The notes: generated from the sequence alone by a model not told the origin. Shown: positions 1-7,165, counted from the first letter of the stretch. The stretch is 15,440 bases of DNA from Burkholderiales bacterium (GCA_947448105.1 CANFNE010000024.1:1-15440); one strand, 5' to 3'. Made by a program: numbers and translations.

Positions 1-1
1 G

Positions 2-793
2 CCGCTGATCGGCGGCCCCTGCGGCGACTACCGGGGCGCGCTCAAGGCCACGCTGAGCGACCCGGCGCGCATCCGCTTTGCCGGTGGCTTCCCGGCGGAC
101 TGCGGAGAAAAAGTCTGGCCCGTGGCCTATGCCGACCCGGCCAGTTACGCGCCGCGCGCCGTGCACGGCCTGTGGCTCAGCATGGGCGGCCAGCTCAGCG
201 GCACGGTGCGCTACGGGCCAGTGCCAGCCACCCTGCTGGCGGGCGCGCCCACGTTGGAGCTGCGTTCGCCGCCGCTGGCTGAGATCGTTCGCGACATCAA
301 CAAATACAGCAATAACGTGATGGCGCAGCAGCTGTTTTTGACGCTGGGGCGCGAAGGCAGCGGTTCGGTGGCCACGTTGGACGGCGCGCGCGCCGTGGTG
401 GAGCGCTGGTGGCAAACCCGCATCAGCGCCAGCGAGCCGCTGGACATCGACAAGGGTTCGGGTCTGTCGCGCCAGGAACGCATCAGCGCCCGCGCCCTGG
501 GCCTGCTGCTGCAAACCGCGTACCGCTCGCCGCTCATGCCCGAGCTGATGGCCTCGCTGCCGATCAGCGGCGTGGACGGCACGCTCAAACGCGCCAAAGT
601 CGCCAGCCCCGGCAGCGCGCACCTGAAAACCGGCAGCCTCAACGGCGTAAGCGCTGTTGCCGGTTATGTGCACGGCGCCAGCGGCAAGCGCTATGTGCTG
701 GTCGCCCTGGCCAACCACCCTAACGCCCATGCCGCCCGCGTCGCCTTTGATGCGCTGGTGGACTGGACCGCCCAAGATACCGAAGGAAATTAA
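2..793 (+). CDS. dacB: D-alanyl-D-alanine carboxypeptidase/endopeptidase, PBP4 type (5' truncated by window edge)
   Basis: Periplasmic serine peptidase of the PBP4 (peptidase S13) family, which trims or cleaves peptide cross-links in peptidoglycan. The reading frame is open from base 2, so the gene begins before the window; 263 codons are visible of a family length of roughly 470-500. Two of the three penicillin-binding motifs are present: SxN as Ser-Asn-Asn at bases 308-316, inside a NKYSNNVMAQQL-like context typical of PBP4, and KTG at bases 626-634 (LKTGSLNGVSAVAGY). A GSGLSR stretch lies between them, as in the family. The SxxK nucleophile motif would lie upstream and cannot be checked. 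The stop codon overlaps the next start (TAATG), so the SemiSWEET gene is probably translationally coupled to it. The family call is firm; the symbol dacB follows from the family. Confidence 0.93.
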   Translation, partial: PLIGGPCGDYRGALKATLSDPARIRFAGGFPADCGEKVWPVAYADPASYAPRAVHGLWLSMGGQLSGTVRYGPVPATLLAGAPTLELRSPPLAEIVRDINKYSNNVMAQQLFLTLGREGSGSVATLDGARAVVERWWQTRISASEPLDIDKGSGLSRQERISARALGLLLQTAYRSPLMPELMASLPISGVDGTLKRAKVASPGSAHLKTGSLNGVSAVAGYVHGASGKRYVLVALANHPNAHAARVAFDALVDWTAQDTEGN

Positions 794-1047
794 TGCTGGC
801 TGCCGACTGGATAGGCTCTGTTGCCGCTACCTTGACTACCGCCAGTTTTGTGCCGCAGGTGATGCACACGTTTCGCACCAAGGACGTGAGCGGCATTTCC
901 CTGGGGATGTACAGCGCCTTCACCCTGGGCGTCGGATTGTGGTTGGTCTACGGACTGCTCTTGGGCGCATGGCCGATCGTGATTGCCAACGCCATCACGG
1001 TGTCGCTGGCAACTTGCATCCTGGTGATGAAGCTGCGGTACCGCTAA
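793..1047 (+). CDS. SemiSWEET-type small sugar transporter (PQ-loop/MtN3 family)
   Basis: An 84-residue membrane protein with three hydrophobic segments at about residues 5-24, 38-57 and 61-79, the one-unit triple-helix bundle of bacterial SemiSWEETs, which work as homodimers and let sugars cross the inner membrane by facilitated diffusion. The PQ motif is at residues 21-22 (SFVPQV), followed by the family-typical charged loop and DVSGISLGMY at 31-40. The length matches the family (about 80-95). The start is fixed by an AAGGAA ribosome site at 783-788 and by the TAATG overlap with the upstream PBP4 stop. The substrate cannot be told from sequence. The link to a cell-wall enzyme is contextual only. 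Confidence 0.9.
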   Translation: MLAADWIGSVAATLTTASFVPQVMHTFRTKDVSGISLGMYSAFTLGVGLWLVYGLLLGAWPIVIANAITVSLATCILVMKLRYR

Positions 1048-1058
1048 GTGGCTTAGCG
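1042..1058 (+). terminator. Small hairpin over the SemiSWEET stop codon
   Basis: A perfect 7-bp inverted repeat (CGCTAAG/CTTAGCG, 3-base loop TGG) that includes the SemiSWEET stop codon. No T-run follows, so it is at best a weak or Rho-assisted terminator, or an RNA 3'-end stabiliser. Confidence 0.35.
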
Positions 1059-1075
1059 CAAGAAAGATCAGGTTG

Positions 1076-1089
1076 ACGGGTATACCCGT
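1076..1089. promoter_or_regulatory. Perfect 14-bp palindrome, candidate operator
   Basis: ACGGGTATACCCGT equals its own reverse complement. It lies 82 bases upstream of the GDSL esterase start, in the only sizeable gap between it and the upstream gene pair. A TTGACG string at 1073-1078 overlaps its left edge, but no good -10 box stands at the expected distance. Binding of a dimeric regulator is inferred from symmetry only. Confidence 0.35.
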
Positions 1090-1157
1090 ATTCACGGGCT
1101 CAGGCGATCTATTTAGAGTGCGAAGCATGCCGTCAATTAGCACGGTCGTACTTTTAT

Positions 1158-1162
1158 AGGAG
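1158..1162 (+). promoter_or_regulatory. Ribosome binding site AGGAG for the GDSL esterase
   Basis: AGGAG ends 9 bases before the ATG at 1172 and supports that start. The resulting protein begins directly with a lipoprotein signal peptide. Confidence 0.7.
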
Positions 1163-1171
1163 CCCCAAAAA

Positions 1172-2350
1172 ATGCGTTCTTTCAAATTGTTGGCGCTGGG
1201 CCTGAGCGCCGCGCTTTTGGTAGCTTGCGGGGGCGGGGGGAATGGGGACCAGTCGCCGAAGGTGTCGTTTACCTCCGTGAAAGTCATGGGTGACAGTCTG
1301 TCGGACAGCGGCACCTTCGATCGCCTGTCAGACGCATCGACCTTGGGAAGAATTTTTTCCGTGCAAGGCAGTGACCACAAAATATGGACTGAACGGGTTG
1401 CCGCCGCCTACGGGTTCAATTCGCTTTGCAATTTTTACCAAGCCACAGGTACGGATTCGACAACCGGGTTTGAGGCAAACAGCACGGTCGGCTGTACTAG
1501 CTTTGCCATCGGCGGCGCACGAATTAACAACGCACTGCAAACCGGGGGCAACACTAGTCCTATGGCCGTAGCGACCCAGTTATCCACTGCTCTGGCTGTC
1601 TCAGGCGGCACGTTCAGCGCACGCGACTTGCTATTGGTCGATGGTGGCGGAAATGACGCAGCAGATCTGGCGACCGCATATTTGGGCGCATCTAGTGACG
1701 GTGGCGTAGCCTTCGCAACCCTGCTGTCCACGCTGTCCGTCACACCGCCCGCTTCTGCAGCGGAGTTCCCAGCAAAAGGCGTGGAGTACATGACGGCCCT
1801 GGCAAACACCTTCTATGACTCTGTAAAAACAAACGCGTTAGACCATGGCGCCACGCATGTGGTCATTGTGAATCTGCCTGGAATTACAAACACGCCGAGG
1901 TTCCAAGCAGTATTGGATGCTGTGGCTACGGCCTATGGGGGCGGAACTGCGGGCGCGACCGCGCGAGCGCAAACCAACACCTTGATCAGAACCTGGGTTG
2001 GAACCTTCAATGCACGGATCAAGGCACGCGCTGCTGGCAACAGCGCTGTGCTGATCGTAGATCTGAACACGGAAATGGACAATCAAATTGCCAATCCGGC
2101 CCAGTATGGTTTTACCAATGTCACAACTCCGGCGTGCCCCGCTACCGGAAGTGGCGTTAGCGCAAGCTACAACTTTGCGACCTGCACCGCCACAGCGTTG
2201 TCTGCAATGACACCACCGACCGGCGCCGTGGGTGGAAGCAATTGGTGGAAGACCTATGCGTTCTCAGACGGCTTTCACCCTACGCCCTATGGCTACCAGC
2301 TTCTCGCCCAACTAGTCACCAAAGAACTGGTACTGGCCGGTTGGCTGTAA
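1172..2350 (+). CDS. GDSL/SGNH-family esterase, predicted lipoprotein
   Basis: A 392-residue secreted esterase or lipase of the SGNH superfamily. Residues 1-18 form a short basic-hydrophobic signal ending in a lipobox (LVAC, Cys19), so the mature protein should be lipidated and then carries a Gly-rich linker. The SGNH blocks are in order: block I VMGDSLSDSGTF with nucleophile Ser42, block II FAIGGARI near 111-118, block III DGGGND with Asn161, and block V DGFHPTPYGY with Asp366 and His369. All catalytic residues are present. By eye the GC content and codon use are a little more relaxed than in neighbouring genes, which could mean later acquisition. The OmpW gene follows after 25 bases on the same strand, so the two are likely co-transcribed. 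The substrate (acyl ester, polyester or lipid) is not known from sequence. Confidence 0.88.
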   Translation: MRSFKLLALGLSAALLVACGGGGNGDQSPKVSFTSVKVMGDSLSDSGTFDRLSDASTLGRIFSVQGSDHKIWTERVAAAYGFNSLCNFYQATGTDSTTGFEANSTVGCTSFAIGGARINNALQTGGNTSPMAVATQLSTALAVSGGTFSARDLLLVDGGGNDAADLATAYLGASSDGGVAFATLLSTLSVTPPASAAEFPAKGVEYMTALANTFYDSVKTNALDHGATHVVIVNLPGITNTPRFQAVLDAVATAYGGGTAGATARAQTNTLIRTWVGTFNARIKARAAGNSAVLIVDLNTEMDNQIANPAQYGFTNVTTPACPATGSGVSASYNFATCTATALSAMTPPTGAVGGSNWWKTYAFSDGFHPTPYGYQLLAQLVTKELVLAGWL

Positions 2351-2375
2351 ACCCAAGAACTGCACGGAGAAAAAC

Positions 2376-3044
2376 ATGACAACTACCTTGAAGTTCATTG
2401 CAGTCGCAAGCATTGCGCTCGCCACCCAAGCCGCTTTCTCGCAAACTGCCGGCACCTGGATGGCGCGCGCTGGCGCCACCACCATTGCACCTCAGGTCGC
2501 CAGCGGCGCCATGAGTGCGCCGAGCTTTCCCAATTCAAAGACCGATGTCGGCTCGGCCAGCCAGGTCAGTGGGGGGGTCACCTACATGTACACCGACAAT
2601 TTCTCGGTGGACTTGCCCCTGGCCCTGCCCTTCAAACACAAGCTCTACGGCGCCGGCGCGCTGGCCAATGCCGGGCAAATCGGCGAAGTGCAGGCGCTGC
2701 CCATGACGGTGTTTTTCCAATACCGTTTTCTAGAAGCCGATGCGTCTGTCAGGCCCTATATCGGTATTGGCCCGACCTACGCCTATTTCTTTAACGAATC
2801 TGGCAGCGGCGCACTGACCGCCATGACCAACCCCGGCGGCAGCCCAACTACGCTGAAAGTGGATTCACAGTTCACCGTCAGCGCGCAGATTGGAGCGACG
2901 TTTGCCCTGAACGACAAATGGTTTGTGGATGTTTTCTACAGCAAGACACCGCTTAAAACCAAGAACACCTTGTCCACCGGCCAGACCCTGGATGTAACGC
3001 TGGATCCGATCAGCTACGGCGTCACCGTAGGCATGAAGTTCTAA
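2376..3044 (+). CDS. OmpW-family outer-membrane protein
   Basis: A 222-residue precursor with an N-terminal signal peptide (hydrophobic core at residues 7-17, cleavage probably at about residues 20-22, before QTAGTW). The remainder fits the 8-stranded OmpW barrel: the conserved early MARAGATTIAP segment, alternating strands such as VTYMYTDNFSVDL, an FFQYRF strand followed by VRPYIGIGPTYAYF, and a C-terminal strand ending in Phe (GVTVGMKF), the signal for barrel insertion. OmpW proteins form narrow channels for small hydrophobic molecules in the outer membrane. A GGAGA ribosome site at 2366-2370 supports the start. The gene is 25 bases behind the GDSL lipoprotein and probably shares its transcript. 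The family is clear; the ligand is unknown. Confidence 0.9.
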   Translation: MTTTLKFIAVASIALATQAAFSQTAGTWMARAGATTIAPQVASGAMSAPSFPNSKTDVGSASQVSGGVTYMYTDNFSVDLPLALPFKHKLYGAGALANAGQIGEVQALPMTVFFQYRFLEADASVRPYIGIGPTYAYFFNESGSGALTAMTNPGGSPTTLKVDSQFTVSAQIGATFALNDKWFVDVFYSKTPLKTKNTLSTGQTLDVTLDPISYGVTVGMKF

Positions 3045-3060
3045 GGCTTTAGCGCCTTAG
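3041..3060 (+). terminator. Hairpin at the end of the OmpW gene
   Basis: A perfect 7-bp stem (CTAAGGC/GCCTTAG, 6-base loop) that begins on the OmpW stop codon. There is no T-run. It probably marks the transcript end between two convergent genes only 25 bases apart. Confidence 0.45.
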
Positions 3061-3063
3061 AGT

Positions 3064-3078
3064 GGGGCTTTACGCCCC
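3064..3078 (-). terminator. Hairpin at the end of the YecA-like gene
   Basis: A 5-bp GC stem (GGGGC/GCCCC, 5-base loop) containing the stop codon of the - strand gene. It sits 3 bases from the preceding hairpin, and no T-run is seen on either side. Terminator function is inferred from position. Confidence 0.4.
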
Positions 3079-3882
3079 GCAACACTTCTTAAACTTCTTC
3101 CCGCTGCCGCAGGTGCAGGCGTCGTTGCGGCCGGGGCCGGCCACTTTGCGCACGGTTTCCACCCGGGGGCCTATGCCGCGCCACAGTTCAAACAGGTCAT
3201 AAACCGCCCACACGGCGTCGGCAAATGCATCTACGCGGGCCTGGCTCATGCTTGGGGGCTCGTCGTGGCTGAACGGGGCCACCTCGATGGGGCCGGTGTC
3301 GTCTTCAGTCAGGGCCACCATAGATTCGAGCGCAGCGTCGAGCCACTTGGAGGCCTCTCTGTCGCGCGGCGCAGCCCATTCTTCGGGCCAGTTTTCTACG
3401 GCAAACATAAAACCCAAAGCCCAGACCTGGGCAAAAGAGGGAATAGCGTCGTCACCCAGCTCGGCGCGATCGGCCTCAGGGAGCGACGCGATGGCGCCAC
3501 GCACGTCCATCACCTCGGGCTGGTAGGCGCTTTCCTCGTCCAGCGACTTGGTACCCGAGGCCAAGCCCGCGGCGATCTCGGCCCAGCGGGCGTTCCAGAT
3601 GTCCATAAAGCGCGCGCGCTGGGCGGCGTCGGCAAAGCTGCCTTCGTATTCCACCGCCTCGTCGGCTGGTTCGCTGGCTGGGGCGACACCGAGCAGGAGT
3701 TCGAGGTATTCGTCGGGCGCAATGGCGCGGCGGCAGCACACCAGCGCGGCGAGCACGCCTTCGCAAAACTCCCACTGCGGCGTTTCGTCGTTACGGGTGC
3801 GCAGGTCGTCAAGAATGGCGTCGATCTCGTCAAACATCTCGGGGGTAACGAGAGCGGGCGTGGAAGTTTGGAGGTCTGTCAT
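3070..3882 (-). CDS. UPF0149/YecA-like protein with C-terminal SEC-C zinc motif
   Basis: A 270-residue protein. Residues about 15-190 match the UPF0149 (YgfB/YecA) all-helical domain, including EFCEGVLAALVCC near 38-50 and AFxxGFxxA-type VWALGFMFAVE near 153-163. The tail carries a SEC-C motif, Cys256-x-Cys258-x8-Cys267-Cys268, in the form CTCGSGKKFKKCC, which binds zinc and is also found at the C-terminus of SecA and YecA. The role is unclear; YecA has been linked to the ribosome and SecA system in E. coli, which I do not extend to this protein. The start at 3882 was chosen because the domain begins soon after it. The frame is open up to 4212, but the extra 110 residues look non-coding and would run over the promoter of the divergent FadL-type gene. 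No strong ribosome site precedes either start. Confidence 0.85.
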   Translation of the reverse strand: MTDLQTSTPALVTPEMFDEIDAILDDLRTRNDETPQWEFCEGVLAALVCCRRAIAPDEYLELLLGVAPASEPADEAVEYEGSFADAAQRARFMDIWNARWAEIAAGLASGTKSLDEESAYQPEVMDVRGAIASLPEADRAELGDDAIPSFAQVWALGFMFAVENWPEEWAAPRDREASKWLDAALESMVALTEDDTGPIEVAPFSHDEPPSMSQARVDAFADAVWAVYDLFELWRGIGPRVETVRKVAGPGRNDACTCGSGKKFKKCCGA

Positions 3883-4080
3883 GCGTAGGCTTAAGGGTTG
3901 GGAGAAAAGCGTGGATTGTCCTCGCAACTGGCAACCGCCGTTGGGAATGAAATCTGCGCATTGCGTCGCTTCAAGCGCATAGAGCGTAGCAAGCCGGCCA
4001 AGAGCGCGCGCAGAAGGGCCAGCGCGTCGGGAACAGCGTACGAAACCTGGCAGATTGGGCCGACAAGGGTAAGTACCAAG

Positions 4081-4139
4081 TTTGCGACCACGGCCCAGGC
4101 AATACATTATCAAAATCCATATTGATATGTATTCGCAAA
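4081..4139. promoter_or_regulatory. Nested inverted repeats upstream of the FadL-type gene, candidate operator/promoter
   Basis: The inner dyad pairs 4101-4113 (AATACATTATCAA) with 4122-4133 (TTGATATGTATT), 12 bp with one extra base, around an 8-base centre. The outer dyad pairs TTTGCGA (4081-4087) with TCGCAAA (4133-4139). The stretch is distinctly AT-rich in a GC-rich window and ends just before the ribosome site. The rest of the 275-base gap (3883-4080) shows no convincing gene or element. Regulator binding is an inference. Confidence 0.5.
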
Positions 4140-4143
4140 TTAA

Positions 4144-4150
4144 AAGGAGG
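4144..4150 (+). promoter_or_regulatory. Strong ribosome binding site AAGGAGG that fixes the FadL-type start
   Basis: A full Shine-Dalgarno sequence 7 bases before the ATG at 4158. It rules out the in-frame ATG at 4122, which has no such site and would lie inside the inverted repeat. Confidence 0.9.
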
Positions 4151-4157
4151 ATTCCCC

Positions 4158-5372
4158 ATGTCAACATCACACACCCCTTCCAAGCTGAAACCCACACGCC
4201 TGCTCGCCGCACTCTTTGGCAGCGGCGTACTTTTCGCGTTGCCAGCGCAGGCCATGAACGGCGCGCAACTCGGCGGCTACGGCATCAAAAATGCTGGCAT
4301 GGGCGGAGCGTCGATTGCGCTGCCGCTGGACGCATCTGCGGCAGTGAACAACCCGGCGGGTATGGCGTTTGTGCCGCAGTCGTTCGCGATCAATGTGATT
4401 GTGTTTAACGGGCAGTCAACCGCTAATACGCCGGCCATCCCTGGCTTGGTCGGTGCTCAAACCTTTGAGGACAACACAACAGTGTCAGCGCCCGAAGGCG
4501 GCGCAAATTGGGTAATCAGCCCCACCCTGACGGCGGGTATCAGTTTGTCGGCAGCGGGCGCCGGCGTGGACTTTGGCAAACCACTGCTGCCGTTCCCCGG
4601 ACTCACCAATGTGCAGGCCAGCCAAAAGGTGGCCGAAATCATCCCGAGCATTACCTGGAAAGTACAACCCAACCTGGCGCTGGGAATGAGCGTGAACTTC
4701 GCTACGCAGCAGCTGAACTCTCAGGGACTGGTGGCAATTACGCCTATGGGATTCCCCGCACAACTACCTGCCCACGGCACACAAACGGCCAGCGGTACTG
4801 GCGCACGCCTCGGAGTGCTGTGGCAAACCAACCCCGAACTATCGTTGGGCGCAACCTATAAGTTCAAAACCAATATGGGCCAATTAGGCGACTATGCCAA
4901 AGACATCTTGGCTTACAGCGACGGCAAGATTGATCTGCCGTCGGAGTACGGTGTAGGCTTGGCCTGGAAGGCCGCACCCGCGCTAACCGTGGCAGCAGAC
5001 TATTTAATGATCGAATATGGCGACGTCAAGGCCAACCAAAATCCTTCCGGACAGGGCTGGAAAAACCAGCAAGTGCTGCGCCTAGGCGCGGCCTGGGAAC
5101 TGGACACGAACTGGACCTTGCGTGGCGGCATCAGCACCAACACCCGACAAATTGAGAGCGATCGGGCGGCACAAAACATCACATCCCCCGCCGTCAGCAA
5201 CTTGGCGATCACAGCGGGTGCCACATTCAAGCTGGACAATGCCTCGGACCTGAGCTTCAGCCTGGAAGGCAACCCGACCACCACCTTGGACGGAACAGGT
5301 TCCAGCGCTGGCTATTCGATCACAGGCAACCGCGTGACCGTGGTGCGCTTTGGTTATCAGCGCAGCTTTTAA
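4158..5372 (+). CDS. FadL/OmpP1/TodX-family outer-membrane channel for hydrophobic compounds
   Basis: A 404-residue precursor. The signal peptide spans residues 1-32 and ends at PAQA, so the mature protein starts MNGAQLGGYG. The mature N-terminus (GIKNAGMGGASIALPLDASAA, then NNPAGMAF with NPAG at 65-68) is the plug or hatch region typical of FadL/OmpP1/TodX proteins, which move long-chain fatty acids or aromatic hydrocarbons across the outer membrane. The rest is beta-strand rich (LGATYKFKTNMG, LRLGAAWELDTNWTLRGGIS) and ends in Phe. The length (about 400-450) fits the family. A PhlG-like hydrolase follows after 12 bases, so the two are almost certainly one operon and may act on the same hydrophobic substrate. 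An AT-rich dyad just upstream suggests regulated expression. The family is sure; fatty acid versus aromatic substrate is open. Confidence 0.92.
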   Translation: MSTSHTPSKLKPTRLLAALFGSGVLFALPAQAMNGAQLGGYGIKNAGMGGASIALPLDASAAVNNPAGMAFVPQSFAINVIVFNGQSTANTPAIPGLVGAQTFEDNTTVSAPEGGANWVISPTLTAGISLSAAGAGVDFGKPLLPFPGLTNVQASQKVAEIIPSITWKVQPNLALGMSVNFATQQLNSQGLVAITPMGFPAQLPAHGTQTASGTGARLGVLWQTNPELSLGATYKFKTNMGQLGDYAKDILAYSDGKIDLPSEYGVGLAWKAAPALTVAADYLMIEYGDVKANQNPSGQGWKNQQVLRLGAAWELDTNWTLRGGISTNTRQIESDRAAQNITSPAVSNLAITAGATFKLDNASDLSFSLEGNPTTTLDGTGSSAGYSITGNRVTVVRFGYQRSF

Positions 5373-5384
5373 GCGCTCACGGAC

Positions 5385-6215
5385 ATGACCAACGCACAGC
5401 ACCGCGAATTACACCTGGGCTACACCCCACAAGAACTGGCAAGCAGCCCCTATGCAAAGTTCTACAAACCGCACATGGCGGCACTGCCTGAGCATGTGCG
5501 CGAGGCCGTGGCTAACGGTGGCGTAGCCCACGAACTCTTGCCGCCGGTGCAAAGCGCGTCCAGTTTGCAGGCGCCGGGCTACTTGCCGATAGAGACTGGC
5601 TACACCCTGAGCCCGGACGGCGCAATTCGCGTTTTTTGCCTGACCCTTATGCCCGGTGTAACGCCGGCGATGTGGAACTGGTGGTTTGCATGGCACGGCA
5701 GTGAAGCGCAACGCTACAAGCTCTGGCACCCGCAGGCCCATGTGCACGTGGCCTGGCAAGACGGTCGCGCAGACCTGCATCACTACATCGGGCGTGTGTC
5801 CAAGGTGGTGGAATATGTGGGCCCGAGCCGCCTTGATTTGGATATCCGTTTTGTAGCACCGGCCAGCCTGGGACTGGACGAAGCGCGTTTGAAGGCCGAC
5901 GGACAAGTGGCCATTTGCGCACGAGGCGCGCTCAGTGGCACGCCGCTGGAGACAGGCTGGCTGGTACACCAACTGCGCCCCTTACCCGGCGGCTGCGAAA
6001 TGCGCTCACGCTTCTGGCTCGGTGGTGACAATCTGCGACCGCGTGGCATGCCGGGCACATTGGGCAAGGCCGTGTCGCGCCTGGCCACCTGGCTTCAACC
6101 GCTCACCACTACGCAAGCCCAAGAACTGATGGTGCATTGCGCCCAAGAGATGAACCATCTCGCCGCCGTTTTGCCAGGCATTTACCAGGCGTTTGGCCCG
6201 CGCGCCGCGGTTTAG
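5385..6215 (+). CDS. PhlG/phloretin hydrolase-family (DAPG hydrolase-like) C-C bond hydrolase
   Basis: A 276-residue cytosolic protein with no signal peptide. It resembles the zinc-dependent family of 2,4-diacetylphloroglucinol hydrolase PhlG and phloretin hydrolase, which split the C-C bond between a phenolic ring and an acyl side chain. Seen in the sequence: MWNWWFAWHG near 96-105, YKLWHP with His115, VVEYVGPSRL with Glu143, and near the C-terminus His251-x3-Glu255 followed by His258. PhlG is known to bind zinc through two His and two Glu, with a His-x3-Glu pair near its C-terminus. I infer His115, Glu143, His251 and Glu255 as the ligands here. The start is the first ATG after the FadL-type stop, with only a weak ribosome site (ACGGA), so translation may depend on the upstream gene. 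The stop overlaps that of convergent livM. The substrate is unknown. Confidence 0.8.
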   Translation: MTNAQHRELHLGYTPQELASSPYAKFYKPHMAALPEHVREAVANGGVAHELLPPVQSASSLQAPGYLPIETGYTLSPDGAIRVFCLTLMPGVTPAMWNWWFAWHGSEAQRYKLWHPQAHVHVAWQDGRADLHHYIGRVSKVVEYVGPSRLDLDIRFVAPASLGLDEARLKADGQVAICARGALSGTPLETGWLVHQLRPLPGGCEMRSRFWLGGDNLRPRGMPGTLGKAVSRLATWLQPLTTTQAQELMVHCAQEMNHLAAVLPGIYQAFGPRAAV

Positions 6216-7165
6216 CTTTTGGTTCCCCGCGCCTGCCAAGCCAGCAGTTCGCCCACAAAGCCCTTGCGAAACGCCACTACGCAGACAACAAAGATGCCGC
6301 CGATGATGACGTTGATCCACGAGCCCACTTGATCGGCCAGAAAGTTTTGCAGGCCGATGATGGTAAACGCCCCCACCACCGGACCGGCAAAAGTGCCCAT
6401 GCCGCCCAGGAGCGTCATCAGCACCACTTCACCCGAGAGCGACCAGTGTGCATCCGACAGGGTGGCAAAGCCCAGCACCAGGCATTTCATAGCACCACCC
6501 AAGCCCGCCAACGCGGTGGACATGACAAAAGCCATGAGCTTGTAGCGGTCCACGTCGTAGCCCAGCGAAATGGCGCGCGGCTCGTTCTCACGAATGGCCT
6601 TTAGCACCTGGCCATAAGGTGAATGCACGATACGGATGATGGCCAGAAACACCGCCACAAACACCGCCAGCACCACGTAGTACAGCACCCGGTCGTCAGC
6701 CAGCGAGAGCACGCCAAACAGCATGCCGCGCGGCACGCCTTGCAAGCCGTCTTCACCGCCGGTGAAGGGCGCTTGCAGGAAAACGAAGTAAATCATCTGC
6801 GCCATGGCCAGGGTCACCATGGCAAAGTAAATGCCCTGGCGGCGAATGGCAATCAGCCCCACGACCAAGCCGCAGGCCGCAGCCACCGCCGTACCCGCCA
6901 ACACCCCGAGCTCGGGCGACCAACCCTGGCTGCGCACCAACCAGCCGGTGGCATAAGCCGCCGCGCCCAAGTAGGCGGCGTGGCCAAAGGACAACAAGCC
7001 GGTGTATCCCAGCAGCAAATTGAAAGCACACGCAAAAATGGCGTAGCACAAGGCCTTCATCATGAAAACCGGGTACAGCCCAATAAAGGGCGCGGCCAGC
7101 AACACGGCCAGCGCCAACCAAAGGGCCATGTGGCTGCGGCGCGTAAGTGAGGTCGCAGCGTTCAT
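6212..7165 (-). CDS. livM: Branched-chain amino acid/aromatic-type ABC importer, permease LivM
   Basis: A 317-residue inner-membrane permease of the LivM family, with about eight to ten hydrophobic segments across the whole length. Typical LivM sequence is present: GLYPVFMMKALCYAIFACAFNLLLGYTGLLSFGHAAY near the N-terminus (seen in parts), the cytoplasmic coupling region IRRQGIYFAMVTLAMAQ, and SPYGQVLKAIRENEPRAISLGYDV, which meets the ATPases. It pairs with LivH to form the channel. Its start overlaps the livH stop (TAATG), with AAGGAAA just upstream as ribosome site, so translation is coupled. It is the last gene of the five-gene operon, and its stop codon overlaps that of the convergent PhlG-like gene by 4 bases. 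The substrate is set by the binding protein, not by this subunit. Confidence 0.93.
   Translation of the reverse strand: MNAATSLTRRSHMALWLALAVLLAAPFIGLYPVFMMKALCYAIFACAFNLLLGYTGLLSFGHAAYLGAAAYATGWLVRSQGWSPELGVLAGTAVAAACGLVVGLIAIRRQGIYFAMVTLAMAQMIYFVFLQAPFTGGEDGLQGVPRGMLFGVLSLADDRVLYYVVLAVFVAVFLAIIRIVHSPYGQVLKAIRENEPRAISLGYDVDRYKLMAFVMSTALAGLGGAMKCLVLGFATLSDAHWSLSGEVVLMTLLGGMGTFAGPVVGAFTIIGLQNFLADQVGSWINVIIGGIFVVCVVAFRKGFVGELLAWQARGTKS

Noticed and set aside
1073..1101. TTGACG as -35 box of a promoter for the GDSL gene
   Set aside because: At 16-18 bases downstream there is only GC-rich sequence (GGGCTC), not a -10 box. A promoter in this gap is likely but cannot be placed.
3265..3888. 207-residue open frame on the + strand opposite the YecA-like gene
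   Set aside because: It is antisense to a gene with a diagnostic SEC-C motif, and its composition is typical of a shadow frame.
4122..4157. Earlier ATG for the FadL-type gene adding 12 residues
   Set aside because: It lacks a ribosome site and lies in the inverted repeat, whereas the ATG at 4158 has a perfect AAGGAGG and gives a normal signal peptide.
3883..4212. In-frame N-terminal extension of the YecA-like gene on the - strand up to an ATG at 4212
   Set aside because: The extra 110 residues show no family match or coding character. They would cover the strong ribosome site, the dyad and the signal peptide start of the divergent FadL-type gene. The UPF0149 domain begins right after the ATG at 3882.
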